DNA of 64,000 nucleotides from Takifugu bimaculatus (lineage: Eukaryota; Chordata; Actinopteri; Tetraodontiformes; Tetraodontidae): the NCBI GenBank assembly GCA_004026145.2, contig CP034986.1, positions 15,920,304 to 15,984,303 of the forward strand, in the 5' to 3' direction. The position numbers and the translations under genes were made by a program. Of this stretch, positions 58,391 through 64,000 are shown in pieces; positions within the stretch are counted from its first letter, which is position 1, and each line of letters opens with the position of its first letter. The notes under the pieces were generated by a model. That model was given only the letters and a program-made list of their open reading frames with translations. It was not told the origin of the DNA and did not search any database.

Positions 58391-61300
58391 TACTAAAAAC
58401 TTGGCTCACCGGCCACAAATGGCTACAGGTAACGCACATTGATACCATTTCACAAGCACTGACACACAGCAACATCTGGAAACACCAGCATGGTATAACA
58501 ATATTCGAGAGGACTTGAGAGATTGCTGGATGAGCCGGCAGGTTGCGGATTATGATTTTGGTCGGAGAATCAAGGTACTTCTGAACGAAGGAGCGGATGG
58601 ATCCAGCTGGGTTTTATGTTTTATTCCAAGTTGAGATCAGGTAAGAAGCTTACAGCGTCGCAGGTTACAGAGGTGATGAACTTATAGTTGCCATCGCAGT
58701 TCTGGACAGCAGGTAGGGCTTTCGTACAAACAATATAAATAATGTGATTAGTCCCAACAGTCCCACTCTTTCTCCTCCCAATATCTTCCACTGGTCCACC
58801 TCAATGAACAATGATTAACCGGAAAGATGATAAAACAGTTGAGTTGATCCAAGTCTGTCCAACTTGGATGCATGTACACCAATTGTGTTTAATTCTTCAA
58901 ATGCAGGGATAAATAAATCTATATGGGCAATAAGCAAAAAGGACAGACAACGTTGTTGTTCACCGTCTGTAGACCAACACAAACTCTGCGGTGAGTCACA
59001 CTTTCCTCTACCTCCACCCCCTCATCTGCAAATGAAGACCCGGAAAGTGCAAAAACAACATCACACTTTTGTGGAAAACATTGAGTAGTACGTAAGTAAA
59101 TTATAGCAGTACGTCTTCAGAGGTAGCGTCAAATCCTTGTTTGACTCCCTATCATTTTGCTTCGAAAATTTGCCCCCTGGCTGTAGTCTCTGATAGGAAG
59201 AGAAGGCCAAGTTGCTCTGAGAGGAGGGAGGAGGCAGCGATTCACACGCACGTACACAAATGTGCAGCTAAGCCCAGCTAATAAACAAAGAGCTGGAGAT
59301 CTACACGCAGGGTGCTGTACTCCAGATAAAATTATACTTTTAGAGCTTCACATAGTGTTTTTTCTTCCTAATCAAATTTAGCTTATTGCCCCTTTAAAGC
59401 TTACAATCATTTATAAAAGCAGGTGAATTGGGGTTAATGACCTAAGCAGTCATTACTCTGGCCGGATGTGATGATCAGAACATCATTTACATCCTCCCAT
59501 GACATACAAAAGGCCTCCTCACAAAGGGCTCTTTTCACCTTCCATCCATCAGAGTCATAAATAGGTCAGAGACAGCTGCAGGCAGCTTCCAGAAGGGCTA
59601 AAGTCTCACAGCAGGTTATGACACGGTAATTGTTCAGACACCGGAGATTAAAAGTTGGCGTTTGTGCAGAGAAACGCTCCATGACTCCTCTCTCTTGATC
59701 TTTCAGATTCAACTCTCCTTTTGCTTACGACATGTGGGAAACTAAACTTTTGATCTCAGTGCTCAGTGACTTTGTGAAGCAAGACCTCAGCAGCGGAGTG
59801 GTGCCGTGTGCTGTCGCAGAAAACAGCGCGTTTATGGAAGTTGCCAGAAGGGGGGAGGGGTGGGGTGTATACACTCCTGTCTGTCTGTTGATGTAGGACT
59901 TCACATCAACTTCATCTGCAGAACAGGTCTTAGAGCATAACTTGTTGATATCATTGAGGAGTCTGATATTCTGGTTTCACTGTCGACTCCTGATCTGGCA
60001 GGAAGCCCACAGGCTCTCAGCAGCAACAGAGGAGTAACTGCTGCAACCCTACGTGATGACGGCCAGATGAGGTTGCACAATATATGATCTGTTGCAACTT
60101 GAGATGCTAATGCAACAACCTGCTGAAGGGATTTTTCGTCGTTGAACACCGCAGCTGTGCTAAGGACACCGCAGATCCCACAGATGGTGACGACAATAAC
60201 AACTGAATCATTTAGATATGGCGGAAATCACTGTCCTACCATATCCGTTGCTTCGTCTGTAACATGAAACAAAGCTGAACCGTCACCATTGTTGTTTCAC
60301 ACCTTAGTAAAAGAGTGACCTGTTCTAAAAAAGAGACAATTTTAAAAAGAATTTTTAAAAGAATCATACGATAAAGCAAGACTCCAAATGAGGACTGTTG
60401 AACCAGCGATGATAAATAGGTTTAAAATATATCAAGATTGTTAGAAGTAAAACCAGAGCAGAGTGGAACCAAACTGAGCTAAACGAGCACTTTATCAGTT
60501 TAGGAGCATTAATTGAATGAAGACCATCTGCTTAGAATCAATGCATGATTTGCATGAACACTCACAAACACACACCAAAACTCACGCTAAACATCTGGAA
60601 GGCTGGACGGCTGATTGGTCAAATCAGAGTTTATAAATCCAAAACATCCCCCAGGAATCAGAAAGGCAACAATGTGAATCCGAGCTATGAAATGAGTGCT
60701 GTTAAAGTCTACAGTTTACATGGTTCACCTGCAGAAATGTGGTTATTTTTAATTACATTTGTGTCTGTGAAGCCAGTAGCATCACGACCCACCGCAGCCA
60801 TCCAGGAACGACAGCCACTGCTCCACAAAAATGTAATTTCATGAATTGGCTCGCATATTAACTCAAATTTTAATCAGTAAAAGGCTAACTCCAGAGGCCG
60901 TATTCTTCACAATGACAACAAGCAATATTATTGTTAATAATAACGAAATAAAAAGCAATGCCGCAGCGGACAATGTCACAATATTTCTCCTCCGATCCAG
61001 CTGCAGTGATGAACGGTAACATTAATCTTAAAACAATCATCTCAGCTTTAATATCACGCCAGCATAGCCCTAATCACAGATAGGCCTTTGACCTTGTTCC
61101 AGGATATGAACTGCTCAGAAAGAGGCCAGAGGGCTGTACCGGGTAAAGACTCTGTCCATTTACTTTGCATCTCTGATCGTAGCTTAAAATATCTTTCCTG
61201 AGTAGCTCAGAAAATATCTCACAAAAGGTGGAACACCTCCATTAATTCCAGTCTATGACTTCAGGTCCGAAAGAGAGAGACTTTTCAACTGGACTGAAGA

Positions 61301-63947
61301 AACATACACTAAGAGCTCGTTGCATAACTTCAGAAAGTGGTGAATATGCTCCAGATGTAGCATCCACCATCAATTATGGATCCATTTTCTAAAAAGGATC
61401 TATTTTTCTGCTGAATATAAATAAGTTCACAAACCACTCACACGGGGTATTTTGAGAGCTCTGGGTGTTAGAACTAACGGGTAACAGTCCGCTGTTACCC
61501 TCCCTATCATCTGTCATTTGTCTGTAACCACTTCTTCATTCAGTTGCTCTAAAATGAATGCATTTCTAGATGTTTCTTTAAGGTACAATTCATGTGTTTT
61601 GCTTGAGCAAATGTGTTTCCAGCCAAAAAGAAAAACCCATTTGCCAGTTTCAGAAAATTTGCTGCAATGACGCCGAAAAAAGGCCAAAACATTTTCTTAT
61701 CATCTATATTATTTATAATGTAGCTGACATTTTAAAGCCTAAAAAAATCATCACAAGCTTTCTAAGTTTTAAAGTACTACGCTTATCTTTTGGTTTTTAT
61801 GACTTCCGACTTTCAAAGTACCGGTAATAAAGTTTAACTTAAAGATGTGGTTTCACACAACATTCCGAAGTGAAACCTGTCTATTTGGCAGAGATATTCT
61901 AACGCTCGTTATGTTGTTTAACAATATTTTTGTTTTTAGAAATCGGGAGCCTTGAAAGTTCCTCATCCTCATCTAAACTGACCCTGTGTTTGTTCCCATG
62001 TTGCCAAGCCAAAGGAGCCTTGGTCCTGGTATTATGACCCTGCTACCATGGAGACCAGTGTGACTCTGCATCTTAATAGCTTCTTTACATAAGCTCCGCC
62101 TCTTAATTATTCATTAGCCCCTCCAGAGAAGCGGGTGCTGCCGCAGCCCACCAGTGTGGATCCAAATTCAGGACTAGTGACCATTCTTGACCCTTTTGGG
62201 GTTTAAAATAGAAATGTGTCATCACTTTTGAATAAAACGACTCAAAGTCAAACAGCTGAAGTGTATACTGTTGAACGTGCTCTTGCAACCCATTAGCTGC
62301 ATCGGAGCAACAGTAGCCAGAGCCATCCAATGTACAGTACACTCCATTTTATCACTGGGAGGCGGGTGGCATCCATTCTTGACAGATCAAACTGAACAGA
62401 GAAGATTGCACAGCACAGGAGCTCCCTCGACCAAATGCACAGGGAAGCCAGTCAGTGTTCAAAAGTGAAGTGCATTGTGCAAACTCCAGTTTTTCAAAAA
62501 GGCTGTCAAATGTTTTGTTACGACTAAAGAAAGTTAGTGAAATCTAAATCTCAAGTTTCTGTGACTGTCAGCAATGCACCACCCCGATAAAAGACAGAGG
62601 GTTGACAGCCAACATCTCAGTTTGGTCCTTCAGTTGGCACTTTGAGAAGATATAGATTAAGCTCAGGAGCCTATACTGTTTATTAGGCACAAACTTATCA
62701 ACGTGTCAGCAAGAACTGTAGTAACGTAGCCTTTGGCTCAAGGAAGAGGGAGAAAAAAAGCTGATGATCGATCAAGGAGGGAGACGTTGTAAAAGAACAG
62801 CCCTGTTTTCCCTGACATAGTTAATTATTCACTCCAGAGTTTGAGGACAAGCCTTGTAATAGCAACTGAAAGATTTCCCATTCAACAACACCCAAGTTCT
62901 AAATATGCCTTATTACAAATGAAAGAAGTGCTACATTTTGAGGTGCATGCCGCCAGGTCCTGACACCAGGACCACTGTAGCGTGAACACAAGCTGCACGC
63001 TAAAAGTGCTGTGACAAGTGCGAGTAAGAACAGGACAAGATCTTCAGAGGGTAAATATGGCACTTCCCTTTTCCTGTTTCCATTAAAAACAAGATCTGCT
63101 GCCATGATCACCCAAGTTGGCCTTGAAGTTAAAGCTGCACAAACCCAATTGTGATTTGAAGAATAAAAAATTTAAAAAGTTGTTAAAGTGATATGAAAGG
63201 CACCTCTGCACTAAGCACCAATAACAACTAATCCTACTTTTGATTGTGGTGGCTTTATGCAATCCAAATCCTCTAAAAATGCTTAAAGAGCAGGCAGGAG
63301 TGGCTAGCATTCTGGCTGGCATTTACCCCACATGACTCACCCGTTCTTATACAGCTACTTGGATTTTAGAGAACACAAATCCCTGGCTCAGCAAACATAA
63401 AAAGCAATGTGGCAACATACGAGTAAAGTTATAAACAGGTTAATAATGAATTCTGGATTAAAATAAATGAGCATTATAACATGTTTACTACTGCAAACCA
63501 TTTATTAAATGCACCCAAAATACACAATCTTATGTGCAAGATGCACAAAAACATCCTTACAAACTCGCCATTTCATTACTGCAGTTTAATTCATCATCCT
63601 GGCCTCACACAGAGCTTCGCTGAAGGACTTGCTTCAGGACTAACATTAAACCTCTCCAAAGTGCAGAAAAATGACCGCTGCGAAGTCTAAATTGCACACT
63701 GTGCAGTGGAGCTTTGCTACAAACTTGGCACAGGGCTTGTTCCAAAAAGGTGATTTTATAACTGCGAGTCAAGCAGGAGGACAGGTGCATTAAATGTGTG
63801 AGTGTTTGTGCTAACTGAACAGGGGCCCTTTAATCAGAGAGGGGCCAAGAGTTCCACTTCCCTGCACGGCATCCATCACCACAGCCCGGTCCTCCCTGGT
63901 CCCTCTGTCTTCAGTCCTTCCTCCCTCATCCATCCACTCATAGATAG

Positions 63948-63995
63948 ACACACACACACACACGCACGCACGCACACACACACACGCACACACAC
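63948..63995. repeat. (CA)n with CG interruptions
   Basis: CA run with several CGCA units at the window end. Confidence 0.9.
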
Positions 63996-64000
63996 TTCAA

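Larger units (their letters stand above)
56294..64000. other. mgat5 upstream region or 5' intron
   Basis: No coding exon found. A LINE fragment lies at about 57770-58390. AT-rich DNA follows, with a terminal CA/CG repeat (63948-63995). No CpG island is seen, so the mgat5 promoter is probably outside the window. Sequence at 58400-59400 looks like part of a dispersed repeat read on the minus strand, but I cannot define ends or family. Confidence 0.5.

Noticed and set aside
1..64000. A bacterial or phage-type system, CRISPR array or operon
   Set aside because: The window is intron-rich vertebrate DNA; no spaced direct repeats or clustered prokaryote-style genes occur.

Overview
The window is vertebrate nuclear DNA, almost certainly from a teleost fish. 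Genes are split by GT-AG introns, the spliced proteins align end to end with their human counterparts, and the spacers carry CA/GT microsatellites, tRNA-headed SINEs, L2-type LINE scraps and a hAT fold-back element, as in fish genomes. The species cannot be named from the sequence.

Three genes are present. On the minus strand at the left edge are the first two coding exons of ccnt2 (cyclin T2, the P-TEFb cyclin), transcribed out of the window. About 1.6 kb away, in the opposite direction, starts tmem163, a complete eight-exon gene at 2350-11960 encoding a 289-residue zinc transporter of the cation diffusion facilitator type. Convergent with it on the minus strand is mgat5 (N-acetylglucosaminyltransferase V, a Golgi N-glycan branching enzyme), whose 16 coding exons run from 56064 down to 15904. 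The rest, 56.3-64 kb, is mgat5 upstream DNA or 5' non-coding intron.

Order and orientation match human 2q21.3 (MGAT5, TMEM163, CCNT2), except that ACMSD, which lies between TMEM163 and CCNT2 in human, is missing here. The three genes do not form a pathway; they are a conserved syntenic block.

The most notable observation is that the 16 mgat5 exons add up to exactly 741 codons plus stop if one extra base in coding exon 5 (near 38708) is discounted. As given, the reading frame breaks there and stops after 207 residues. This is either an assembly error, an allele, or a genuine lesion. Other points: the only canonical poly(A) signals I found between the two convergent stop codons lie 4 bp apart on opposite strands (13578-13593), suggesting a shared end; a 72-nt near-perfect hairpin lies in an mgat5 intron (19157-19228); a hAT fold-back MITE has an intact 8-bp target duplication (24896-25249); and there are several other palindromes. 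I found no tRNA, rRNA or CRISPR, no intact mobile element, and nothing that looks like an undescribed multi-gene system.
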